From Thermoplasmata archaeon (GTDB lineage Archaea; Thermoplasmatota; Thermoplasmata; Lutacidiplasmatales; UBA184), in contig JASHTI010000135.1 of NCBI GenBank assembly GCA_030040625.1, forward strand, positions 1 to 6,889: a DNA stretch of 6,889 nt. The letters run 5' to 3'. The notes under the pieces are model-generated. The model was not told the DNA's origin. It saw nothing but the letters and a program-made list of their open reading frames with translations, and did no database searches. The position numbers and the translations under genes were made by a program. Positions 1-5,291 of this stretch are shown piece by piece. The first letter of the stretch is position 1; each line of letters begins with the position of its first letter.

Positions 1-23
1 TGATGGGCGAGCTGAGCGCACGA
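1..23. repeat. Left copy of a 23-bp direct repeat
   Basis: Positions 1-23 match 3174-3196 in the same orientation at 21 of 23 bases, including 16 identical bases (cgagctgagcgcacga). This copy lies in the 3' part of the integrase frame and touches the window edge, so its full length is unknown. On the minus strand both copies encode RALSS in the same codon register. It could be an attachment-site-like repeat or the edge of a duplicated coding segment. Confidence 0.5.
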
Positions 24-891
24 GAGAAGTCTGCCCCTGCATCGGGCGACTCGGAGGGCATGACCCACGCGACCTCCAGCGGCGGAAGCGTTGGCGAGCG
101 GGGATGGTCGAAGGTGGCGACCGCCGACCTCAGCGCGTCCATGGACGCGCCGATGTAGTACTCGGTCATCGCGACCGAGGCGTGCCCGTAGAGAGCGCGG
201 ATCGTGTTGAGGTCTTGGCGGTGCTCGTAGTAGAGGATGCGGCCGAACGACCGGCGCGGGTGGTGTGCTGACACCGGGCCGACACCGGCGCGCCGCCCGA
301 CCTGGCTCAGGTCGCGGGCGAACGTCGAGTAGCTGCGCGGGTAGACCAGCTCCGTCGGGTCCTTCCCGACGACGAGTGGTCTGATCGCGTTCGCCACCGC
401 CCTGGCGATTGGCGGCTCCTGCCGCCGGCCGCCCTTGCGTGTCACGACCAGCCGGGCCGAGTCCACGCGAGCTGCACGTCTCCCACGCGCAACGAGCAGG
501 CCTCCGCCCTCCGGAGGCCGGCCCAGGCCGTCGGTGCAACCGCGGCGCGCTCCGGATCCGTTCGGCACGATCCCCAGAGCGCGTCGATCGTGCGTCCCTC
601 GAACCAGCGCCGCCGAGTCGCGTCTCCGCGCTTCCCGCGCCAGAGCCCGTCCTTCTTGGCGACCGGGTTCTCGTGCTGGCGTAGGACGCCCCTCAGGACC
701 CACAGTGCCTGGAAGGCCGTTGTCGATCTGAGCGCCGCCGGGCTCCGGGAATAGTGCCCGGGCCCCATCGGGTGCTCGCGCCAGACCGACACGGCCTCCG
801 CGGTGACTTCGCTCGCGTGCAGCGGCTCCCCGAGTCCTGCCGCCGCGTACCGTGCCGGCCAGACCCGCAGGCCTCTCGATCCCAGCCGCCG
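1..891 (-). pseudogene. Tyrosine recombinase (integrase), frameshifted, 3' end off the window
   Basis: Remnant of a phage-integrase-family tyrosine recombinase, which breaks and rejoins DNA through a Tyr-phosphate intermediate. The N-terminal half is open from 891 to the stop at 444-442; it holds a core-binding-like stretch with HASEVTAEAVSVWREHP, then AWAGLRRAEACSLRVGDVQL with catalytic Arg I at 513-511. The rest lies in a second frame, open from about 465 to the window edge: Lys in TRKGGRR (436-434), the HxxR box as HHPRRSFGR (His 265, Arg 256), His in LYGHAS (184-182) and the Tyr nucleophile in TEYYIG (157-155). One base restored after 466 turns the junction into DVQLALDSARLVV, the usual family pattern, so this is a one-base deletion. 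The two parts give about 300 residues, normal for the family. The true start is unclear: a stop lies at 894-892, and a possible N-terminal piece (VPDRARWRSRASRRYAEAG) occurs in another frame near 976-920. The family is sure; whether the break is decay or a sequence error is not. Confidence 0.85.
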
Positions 892-1112
892 CTACCTTTC
901 CCCGCCGTCCCTCTCTCCTTCCCGCTTCCGCGTACCGCCTCGATGCCCTGGACCGCCACCGCGCCCGGTCGGGCACGGTGACCTCCGGCCCGTCGATGGC
1001 GCACGGGAGTTGAAGGGGGGCCGGTTCGTTCAAGCCCGCCGCTAATGGGCCCCTCTCACCTCGCGGACGTGCAACCGCAGAGGCACTCTAGGTCCCCGAA
1101 TACGGTCGCGAC
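892..1112. other. Intergenic stretch, no convincing gene
   Basis: About 220 bp between the integrase remnant and the small RHH-like ORF. On the minus strand it may hold a decayed integrase N-terminus (possible GTG at 976-974, reading VPDRARWRSRASRRYAEAG), but this frame does not join the integrase without a further shift near 870. A plus-strand ATG at 1045 opens only about 31 codons with no recognisable content. No tRNA or clear promoter was seen. Confidence 0.5.
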
Positions 1113-1283
1113 GTGCGCGACCCCGTCAGCAAACACGTAGGTCACCTCAGGGAGCTCCGGGGTGTTCGGGCTGACGAGGCGGCCTTTGTCCGCGAAGCCG
1201 TGAAGGAGAAGGTGGAGCGGGAGCGGGAGAACCCGAAGGACCACAAGGCCAAGTCGACGGAGAAGCCCCGCCGAGAGGTTTAA
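1113..1283 (+). CDS. Small charged protein, ribbon-helix-helix (CopG/Arc)-like, possibly 5'-truncated
   Basis: A 56-residue ORF from a GTG at 1113 to TAA at 1281-1283. The segments HVGHLRELRGVRADEAAFVR and EAVKEKVERERENPKDH give two amphipathic helices with a turn between them, like helices A and B of ribbon-helix-helix DNA-binding proteins (compare the family pattern SRSEFIREAIREKLE). Nearly every third codon position in the 3' half is G or C, which supports this strand and frame. The N-terminal beta strand that normally contacts DNA is not clear: VPEYGRDV lies just upstream in frame, behind a TAG at 1089-1091, so the real gene may have been longer and be broken there. The opposite-strand Leu-rich ORF is its mirror image. 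If real, it could be a small regulator or antitoxin next to the integrase; that role is inference. The stop overlaps the next gene's TATA-like box. Confidence 0.45.
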   Translation: MRDPVSKHVGHLRELRGVRADEAAFVREAVKEKVERERENPKDHKAKSTEKPRREV

Positions 1284-1284
1284 G
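1279..1284 (+). promoter_or_regulatory. TATA-like box for the PH-like membrane gene
   Basis: TTTAAG-type AT-rich patch (gaggtttaagag) centred about 32 bp before the ATG at 1314, in sequence that is otherwise very GC-rich. With archaeal spacing of about 26 bp to the start site, transcription would begin at or just before the ATG, and no Shine-Dalgarno sequence is present. This fits a leaderless mRNA. The box overlaps the TAA stop of the preceding small ORF. Confidence 0.5.
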
Positions 1285-1313
1285 AGCCTGACACGCACCT
1301 ATGCGCATACGCC

Positions 1314-1847
1314 ATGCCAGCGGAAGCGGCGACCTCCAACCACCTCGCGCCCGGCGAGACCGTGATCTATGAGGCGCGGCCAGACGGTCGCACGATGATG
1401 AAGCGCGCACTACTGATCTCGGGCGTCCTGGTCCTGTACGCCGCTCTGATTGGCGAGCTCCTCGCCGTAGGTGTGTTCGGGGCCATCCAGCCGAACGCCC
1501 CGATGCTGCTCGGGCAGTTCGTCGCGCTGATGGTGCTGATCGCGTTCGTCGCCGGAGCGATCCTTTTCGCGGCCTCCTGCATCGGCGAGTATCTCACGGC
1601 CGCTTACGTCGTCACGAACTACAGCGTCAGGGTAGAGCGGCGCCACGGAGTGGTCGCGTTCAGGATCGACAGCCTACCGCTGTCGGCGGTATCACGCGTG
1701 GAGGCCGGTATCGGGTGGGGACGCGCCGGGTTCGTCAGCGTCGAGGCGGGCCGGCGCCAGCTCATGTGGCACGCGCTGGCCGATGCCGGGTCGGCTCTCG
1801 CGGCAATCGATGGGGCCCGCAACGGGGCCCCGCGGGCGCCGGCCTAA
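1314..1847 (+). CDS. Two-TM membrane protein with bacterial-PH-like (bPH) domain
   Basis: An intact 177-residue protein. The N-terminus has LAPGETVIYEARP (11-23), an opening typical of bPH_2/YdbS-like proteins. Two hydrophobic segments follow, at about 31-56 and 62-90, then a C-terminal domain from about 93: EYLTAAYVVTNYSVRVERR, a strand with FRIDSLPLSAVSRVEAG, and a Gly-rich turn GIGWGRAGFVSVEAG, ending in a helix HALADAGSALAAI. This is the order of strands and helix in the PH-like fold (YxVTNxxVxV, then the IPLxxIxxV pattern). The domain should be cytoplasmic and membrane-proximal. The biochemical role of these proteins is mostly unknown and I do not assign one. The ATG at 1314 is preferred because a TATA-like box lies about 30 bp upstream; an ATG at 1301 is out of frame. 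The gene converges on the surface protein and their stop codons overlap by 4 bp (1844-1847). Confidence 0.8.
   Translation: MPAEAATSNHLAPGETVIYEARPDGRTMMKRALLISGVLVLYAALIGELLAVGVFGAIQPNAPMLLGQFVALMVLIAFVAGAILFAASCIGEYLTAAYVVTNYSVRVERRHGVVAFRIDSLPLSAVSRVEAGIGWGRAGFVSVEAGRRQLMWHALADAGSALAAIDGARNGAPRAPA
1812..1831. terminator. GC-rich hairpin at the end of convergent genes (possible terminator)
   Basis: Perfect 7-bp inverted repeat, ggggccc (1812-1818) and gggcccc (1825-1831), with a 6-base loop, ending 13 bp before the plus-strand stop codon. It lies between two converging genes and would fold on either transcript. No U-run follows, so a terminator role is only suggested by position; in 70% GC DNA such a hairpin can be chance. 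Confidence 0.25.
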
Positions 1848-2725
1848 CCCGGCGGCTTCCGGATCAGCGCGCTCCGCGCGCCCTTCTTCCCGCCGCTGTA
1901 CGCCGACGCCGCAAGAATCAGCAACACGAAGGCCGCGGCGAACTCGATCCCCGCGAGCGTTCCAGCCGGCGGTAGCGGCCACCGCAGCGGCGTCGGATTG
2001 ACCGTGACCGGCGTCGGCTCTACCACGATGGGGCTCGCGGTGATCGTAACGGTCGGAAGGGTAATCGGGGCCCCGTTCACCGAGACGATGCCGCCCGCCG
2101 GGCTCGCGCTGTAGCCGCCGGGAGGGCTCGCCGCCCACGTGTAGGAGCCGTTGGGCAGGCTCAGCGATAGGGACGAGGCGATGCCGGCCGTCGAGGTCCC
2201 GCCGATCGACAGGCTCCAGGAACCGCCGGCGGGGAGACCGCTCGGGATCTCGGTGACGGCGAACGTGGCGGTCGTCGGGTAGGTTACGGTCAGCACGACC
2301 GTCCCCACGCTGACCGCGGATCCCGCGACCACGACAGAGCCGCTCGCGGGCGTGGCAGTGTAGCCCGGCGGCGGCGTCACCGCCCAGGTGTAGGAGCCGC
2401 TCGGCAACGAGAGGTGGAGCGTGGAGGCGGTGCCGGAGCTAGAGGTGCCGCCAGCCGCGAACCTCCAGCTATCGCCAACGGACAGGCCCGAGGCGCTGGC
2501 CGATACGGTGTAGGCCTCTACGGAGGTGAAGACGCGGGAGTAGACGACTGGCACCGGCGAGGCGGCCGAGCCGGTGATCTTGAACGTGCCAGAAGGCGGG
2601 CTCGGCGAGTAGCCCGCCACGGAGGCAGCCGTCCACGTGTAGGTGCCATTCGGTAAGTCGTTGCTCAGCGATGAGCTCGACCCCGTCACCGCCGCCGAGC
2701 CGTAGGCCGAGCTGGAGGCCGCCAC
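1844..2725 (-). CDS. C-terminally membrane-anchored surface protein with 83-residue repeats, N-terminally truncated
   Basis: A 293-residue ORF from a GTG at 2725. It holds one partial and two complete repeats of exactly 83 residues, marked by LPNGTYTW (Trp31), LPSGSYTW (Trp114) and LPNGSYTW (Trp197), each followed by GYSPSPPSG, GYTATPASG or GYSASPAGG. Before the second and third marks come GLSVGDSWRF and GLPAGGSWSLSIGG, the GLPxGxxWsvxxGG pattern of archaeal surface beta-sandwich repeats. A Pro/Thr-rich linker (about 232-252) leads to one TM helix (about 256-275) and a basic tail GGKKGARSALIRKPP, so the repeats should be outside the cell. The function is probably cell-envelope or adhesion, by inference. 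There is no signal peptide: the protein starts in mid-repeat, and the in-frame upstream codons back to TGA 2816-2818 are Arg/Ser-rich and unlike the repeat. It looks 5'-truncated by a rearrangement near 2715, and could be scored as a pseudogene. Confidence 0.75.
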   Translation of the reverse strand: MAASSSAYGSAAVTGSSSSLSNDLPNGTYTWTAASVAGYSPSPPSGTFKITGSAASPVPVVYSRVFTSVEAYTVSASASGLSVGDSWRFAAGGTSSSGTASTLHLSLPSGSYTWAVTPPPGYTATPASGSVVVAGSAVSVGTVVLTVTYPTTATFAVTEIPSGLPAGGSWSLSIGGTSTAGIASSLSLSLPNGSYTWAASPPGGYSASPAGGIVSVNGAPITLPTVTITASPIVVEPTPVTVNPTPLRWPLPPAGTLAGIEFAAAFVLLILAASAYSGGKKGARSALIRKPPG

Positions 2726-3240
2726 GCCCCGCGAGGTCGAGCCCCTCGAAGAACGCCTACCAGCGAGGGTGCTCGCGTCAGAGATGCCGCGCCAGGTTCC
2801 CCTCGAGTGCGAACGTCACCTCGCAGTCGGGGCAGCCCAGGTACCGCTGCCAGCGCGGCAACCACCCCCAGAACTGGAACTCCAGGAAACACGCGGCGGC
2901 GGGTCGATCGTTGCCCGGACCGGCGCCCCATCGGCGTCCTGGTCCACCGCGCGAAGCGCCGCGCTCATGGGCACGGGGTCCCCGCCTCGTGGACCATGCC
3001 GCTGATCGGACAGAGCGCGCTGCGCGGCTTGCCGAGGGAAAAGGTGGCCCCGGGCCTTCCCGGGGCCGAACTGGTTGGCTCTGTTAGCGGTGTGGTCCCA
3101 AGTCTCTCGGCGAGATCCGCGAAGGCACGCTCCGAGACCCCGATTCCGGACAGTTCCATCTCGTGAAGTTGACTGACGGCCGAGCTGAGCGCACGACCGA
3201 GCGGCAATCCGAACGCGTGGGGCGACCAGGGGCCGGTGAT
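2715..3240 (-). pseudogene. Decayed zinc-ribbon plus C2H2-finger protein
   Basis: Two protein-like segments lie in different frames. The upstream one (3240-2965) reads PWSPHAFGLPLGRALSS, then a helix with GVSERAFADLAERLG and the putative zinc knuckle CPISGMVHEAGTPCP (Cys codons at 3012 and 2973). It ends at TGA 2967-2965, where a fourth Cys followed by ARRFARW would be expected. The downstream segment reads WLPRWQRYLGCPDC, then EVTFALEGNLARHL, TGA (2780-2778), REHPRW, TAG, AFFEGLDL. Cys 2834, Cys 2825, His 2786 and His 2771 give C-x2-C-x12-H-x4-H, with the conserved Phe and Leu in place, so this is a classical C2H2 finger interrupted between its two histidines. At least one frameshift and two or three nonsense codons make it a pseudogene. 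Whether both segments were one gene is inference. It was probably a nucleic-acid-binding protein. The 3' end abuts the truncated surface protein. Confidence 0.5.
3174..3196. repeat. Right copy of the 23-bp direct repeat
   Basis: Matches positions 1-23 at 21 of 23 bases, with mismatches only at the fourth and seventh bases. It lies inside the zinc-finger remnant, where the minus strand encodes RALSS, as in the integrase copy. The two copies bracket about 3.15 kb holding the integrase remnant, the RHH-like ORF, the PH-like gene and the truncated surface gene. Confidence 0.5.
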
Positions 3241-3278
3241 TCTCCGCCCAACGGCGTGTGACTGAGAGCCGGGAGTAG

Positions 3279-3478
3279 ACCGCCTGCCGAGCGCGGGGCA
3301 CGCGTCGTGCGTGGATCGCCGCCGGCCTGGTTCTCCTCGGACTCGGGGGCTACACCGTCCTTGCGACTCTGCTAGGGTCGCCGGGCCACTGGACGCTGGC
3401 GGCGTTTCTCTGGCCCTAGACGGATTCATGCTCTGGAACGGTGTCACGCGCCGATTGTTCCCGGCGCGCCTCAGATAG
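3279..3478 (+). pseudogene. Small two-TM membrane protein, frameshifted
   Basis: The frame open from 3279 reads RRAWIAAGLVLLGLGGYTVL, then ATLLGSPGHWTLAAFLWP, and stops at TAG 3417-3419. The next frame at once continues LDGFMLWNGVTRRLFPARLR to TAG 3476-3478. One extra C in the ccc run at 3414-3416 would join them into a single protein of about 55 residues: a TM helix, a short GSPG loop, a second TM helix with the polar face LDGFMLWNG, and a basic end. No ATG, GTG or TTG start is visible in the first frame, so the 5' end may also be damaged. The spacing of GSP and the final TRR resembles the next gene, so they may be distant paralogues. The function is unknown. Confidence 0.45.
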
Positions 3479-3577
3479 CGCGGAGGCCGGTGCGGTTCGT
3501 CGCCGTCAGCCTACCGTCCCGGCGGAGGAGACCGCCCCGGTACTGCTCCGGCAACCCGCTCGCCGCGCAGGTGCGGT

Positions 3578-3826
3578 GTGCGCGCTCGGCGAGCGCATAT
3601 CCTGAAACTCCATGCCCCTTGGAGGTCGCCCCTGAGGCTTGGCGCCGGCGACGTGCTCCTGATCGCAGGGGCCGTCGTGTTCATCGTCCTGGCCGCGCTC
3701 GTCACCTACGGCGGGAGCCCCTTCATCGTGGGCTTGTTTGCCGCCTTCGCGACCGGCTTTGCGTACCTTCTGGGGACCCGCCGCCCACCCCGAGTACGAG
3801 GGAGCTCGGTCGCGAACGGACGGTAG
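3578..3826 (+). CDS. Small two-TM membrane protein, start uncertain
   Basis: The longest frame starts at GTG 3578 and gives 82 residues, but the protein-like part begins near residue 19: LRLGAGDVLLIAGAVVFIVL, AALVTYGGSPFIVGLFAAFA, TGFAYLLGTRRPPR. This makes two TM helices joined by a YGGSP turn, with a basic C-terminal tail and a TAG stop. Several starts are possible. GTG 3578 gives an Arg-rich leader unlike a TM protein. GTG 3653 would start directly in the first helix. ATG 3612 opens MPLGGRP and stops at TGA, but one extra C in the cccc run at 3629-3632 would fuse it in frame as MPLGGRPLRLGAGDVLL, the most natural N-terminus. Thus this gene may also carry a one-base deletion. No family or function recognised. 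Confidence 0.55.
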   Translation: MRARRAHILKLHAPWRSPLRLGAGDVLLIAGAVVFIVLAALVTYGGSPFIVGLFAAFATGFAYLLGTRRPPRVRGSSVANGR

Positions 3827-3876
3827 GCCGCCCACCGTGTCGGGGCGCTCTTGGAGCTGCGTTCGATCGTAGGCGC

Positions 3877-4119
3877 ATGGCGGCGTCCTTACCGGCCGGG
3901 TGTCGGAAGCACGGAGCCCCGATGGACCCGGGTTTCGCCGCCTTCGACTCCGACCTGTTCTGGAACCCTGAGCCGAAGCCGCTCGGGGGCACACGCCTGT
4001 CCACCTGAGGCGAACGGCAGCTGACCCGCGTTCCGGAGATCACCCTCGATCTCCCGGGATCCCACCGGGCTACCTGCCGGCTGATACTGATGGATTCCTT
4101 CTTAGACGCCACGCGGTGA
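3877..4119 (+). pseudogene. DUF6487 (PF20097)-like small zinc protein with an in-frame TGA
   Basis: From ATG 3877 the frame reads MAASLPAGCRKHGAPMDPGF, AAFDSDLFWNPEPKPLGGTR, LST and then TGA at 4006-4008. In the same frame it goes on with GERQLTRVPEITLDLPGSHR, ATCRLILMDSFLDATR, and TGA at 4117-4119. The whole, 80 codons, resembles the DUF6487 pattern: an N-terminal Cys pair followed by GxxMxxGF, a central W, GExL, then a C-terminal Cys box before LI. Here only one Cys is left at each end (GCRKHG, ATCRLI), so zinc binding may be weakened or use His. As annotated by a gene finder it would be a 43-residue ORF. The resemblance after the stop argues for a nonsense mutation or read-through, not for a natural end. 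The family call is from memory of the pattern and is moderate at best. Confidence 0.45.
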
Positions 4120-4235
4120 AGCGAGCTCACCGGAGCGGACCTCCTCGCGGGCGCGGCTGGCACGTCGGCCCTCGCTGAGGGTAAGTACCGGCCGTGGGTC
4201 TTGCGTACCGCCTCGGCCCCGGCGCCGAGGGGCCC
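4120..4235 (+). other. Short intergenic spacer before the Cys/His protein gene
   Basis: About 115 bp between the DUF6487-like remnant and the next small gene. The only AT-leaning patch is gggtaagtacc near 4178-4188, about 50 bp before the ATG at 4236. It could be a weak TATA-like element giving a leader of about 25 nt that includes the gagggg near 4227-4232, but this is doubtful. No other signal seen. Confidence 0.4.
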
Positions 4236-4409
4236 ATGACCACCGTACCTTGCTCCGTTGAGGGCTGCGGCGCGGAGGGGTCACGATGGGTCTTCGAGAC
4301 CTACCATTACATGCGGCCGTTCTACGTCCGCCAGCCCAAGTGGCTACGGGTCCCGCGCTTCGTGTGCGGCGAGCACGCCGAGAAGTTCGCCAAGGACGGC
4401 AAGCTGTAG
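4236..4409 (+). CDS. Small Cys/His protein, putative zinc-binding
   Basis: A 57-residue ORF from ATG 4236 to TAG 4407-4409. It starts MTTVPCSVEGCGAEGSRWVF, has an aromatic centre ETYHYMRPFYVRQPKWLRVP, and ends RFVCGEHAEKFAKDGKL. Cys-x4-Cys near the N-terminus and Cys-x2-His near the C-terminus could bind one zinc ion, as in small treble-clef or ribbon proteins. The ATG at 4236 is chosen over the in-frame GTG at 4194 because a purine-rich gagggg lies 3-9 bases upstream and because the cysteines follow soon after. The coding quality is good and nothing interrupts it. I do not recognise a family; nucleic-acid or protein binding would be guesswork. Confidence 0.65.
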   Translation: MTTVPCSVEGCGAEGSRWVFETYHYMRPFYVRQPKWLRVPRFVCGEHAEKFAKDGKL

Positions 4410-4934
4410 CTCGGCAGAGCATCCGCGGGTCGGCGGTAGTCGCTGGACCCATGGCACGCCCGGCATGATCTCGCGAGCAGCGGCCCCTTCGACGACCCGG
4501 GAGCTACGTTCGGGCTACTCCGCCGGATCGTCGTCCCACGCGATAGGGTCCGACCATCCTCGAGAAGCGTCGGCGGACGGGCCGGTCATCGTCGTGCCCC
4601 GCGCGCCGGCCAGGGCGAACGGTACGGTCGGCGGAACGCCTCCCCCACGCGATCCGCCCCTTACGAAGTGGGGAATGATTCGAGCCGGGGCGAGACCCTA
4701 TCGAGCCGAGGTCCATCCGCGGGTGGCGACGCGCGCTGGCCTCGATTCGGCGAGCGCCCCGGCGCCCTCGACGGGGGACCCAGTAATCCATCTCGGCAGA
4801 CTCCGGGTGGACTCCGGCCCCGGATGCGGGCCTGCCGCTCCCGAGGACCTCGCTATTCCAACGGACCGGCCCTATGGGCCGATCGCGTGGCGTGAAGTCG
4901 TCGCCGACGGGCGCGACGTGCCGAGGCGGGGGGT
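4410..4934. other. 525-bp stretch without a convincing gene
   Basis: Several ORFs are open here on both strands, but their products are Arg/Pro/Ser/Gly-rich, as expected of stop-poor 70% GC DNA. The least improbable is the plus frame at about 4780-4935 (VDSGPGCGPAAPEDLAIPTD and RPYGPIAWREVV), which might be a coding remnant but has no recognisable motif. A 9-bp inverted repeat, cgatagggt near 4541 and accctatcg near 4695, lies about 150 bp apart and is probably chance. No tRNA, promoter or terminator was identified. Confidence 0.5.
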
Positions 4935-5237
4935 TTACTCGGTGAGCGTCGCCCCGCACTGCGCGCAGGCCGTCGAGAACGGCGCGTTGGTGCGGTGGCA
5001 ACGCCAGCAGGTCGGGCCCGGCTTCGACTCCGCCTCCCGCATCGACGCGCGGTAGTCCAGGTGCTCTTGAATCGCCGGGAACAGGGGACGTCCGGAGCCG
5101 ATCCGGAGCAAGACGAGAACTCCCAGCACCAGGGTCAGGATCCCCGCGAACAGGGCGAGCACCGTCGTGATGGTCAGAACGACCAACACGATTCCCCCGA
5201 CCACGAGGGCGATCCCAAGGATCTGACGCTGCTCCAT
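4935..5237 (-). CDS. Two-TM protein with C-terminal four-Cys zinc ribbon
   Basis: An intact 100-residue protein. After MEQRQ, a long hydrophobic region (about 6-45; ILGIALVVGGIVLVVLTITT then VLALFAGILTLVLGVLVLL) should form two TM helices or a hairpin. A hydrophilic linker (SGRPLFPAIQEHLDYRASMR) leads to a zinc ribbon, C77-x2-C80-x10-C91-x2-C94 (CWRC and CAQC), and the protein ends GATLTE with TAA. Small membrane proteins with a terminal zinc ribbon are common in archaea and usually uncharacterised; the ribbon is probably cytoplasmic. The ATG at 5237 is preferred because a TATA-like box lies about 33 bp upstream, giving a leaderless or nearly leaderless mRNA. An in-frame ATG near 5270 would sit inside that box, and the longest frame (to 5393) adds a Pro/Arg-rich extension. 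Confidence 0.8.
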   Translation of the reverse strand: MEQRQILGIALVVGGIVLVVLTITTVLALFAGILTLVLGVLVLLRIGSGRPLFPAIQEHLDYRASMREAESKPGPTCWRCHRTNAPFSTACAQCGATLTE

Positions 5238-5267
5238 TCGGGCGCCCGCCTCGTTAGGCCTCTCGGG

Positions 5268-5274
5268 CATAAAG
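5268..5274 (-). promoter_or_regulatory. TATA-like box for the TM/zinc-ribbon gene
   Basis: On the minus strand the sequence reads cTTTATG, the clearest TATA-like element in the window and the only AT-rich patch in this spacer. It is centred about 33 bp before the ATG at 5237, which fits an archaeal TATA/BRE promoter with a start site within a few bases of the ATG. A 7-bp inverted repeat lies directly upstream, where the BRE would be. Confidence 0.55.
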
Positions 5275-5291
5275 GGCGCCGCGGGGCGCCC
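5274..5291. repeat. Inverted repeat beside the promoter (possible operator)
   Basis: gggcgcc (5274-5280) and ggcgccc (5285-5291) form a perfect 7-bp inverted repeat with a 4-base spacer (gcgg). It touches the upstream edge of the TATA-like box of the minus-strand gene and covers the expected BRE position. It could be a repressor site, but such GC palindromes are common by chance at this base composition. Confidence 0.25.

Noticed and set aside
1015..1045. tRNA-like T-arm sequence (ggttcgttcaagccc)
   Set aside because: Spacing and pairing do not give a 5-bp T-stem with a 7-base loop, and no acceptor or anticodon arm was found.
1056..1298. Minus-strand Leu-rich ORF of 80 residues
   Set aside because: Its Leu runs are the mirror of Lys/Glu codons on the plus strand, whose frame has strong G/C third positions.
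1892..2655. CRISPR-like or satellite repeats
   Set aside because: The roughly 249-bp periodicity follows the 83-residue protein repeats and varies at third positions, so it is coding repetition.
2816..3301. Minus-strand ORF of 161 residues in the zinc-finger region
   Set aside because: The two neighbouring frames carry the protein-like segments and zinc motifs; this frame is Arg-rich and featureless.
3506..3994. Minus-strand ORF of 162 residues opposite the small TM gene
   Set aside because: Antisense to a clear two-TM protein; Arg/Gly/Pro-rich composition.
4504..5001. Minus-strand ORF of 165 residues
   Set aside because: Very Arg/Gly/Pro-rich, no motif, and it overlaps a better gene at its 5' end; typical of stop-poor GC-rich DNA.
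4258..5055. Plus-strand ORF of 265 residues
   Set aside because: Its first part overlaps the small Cys/His gene in another frame, its last part is antisense to the TM/zinc-ribbon gene, and the composition is low-complexity Ser/Arg/Pro/Ala.
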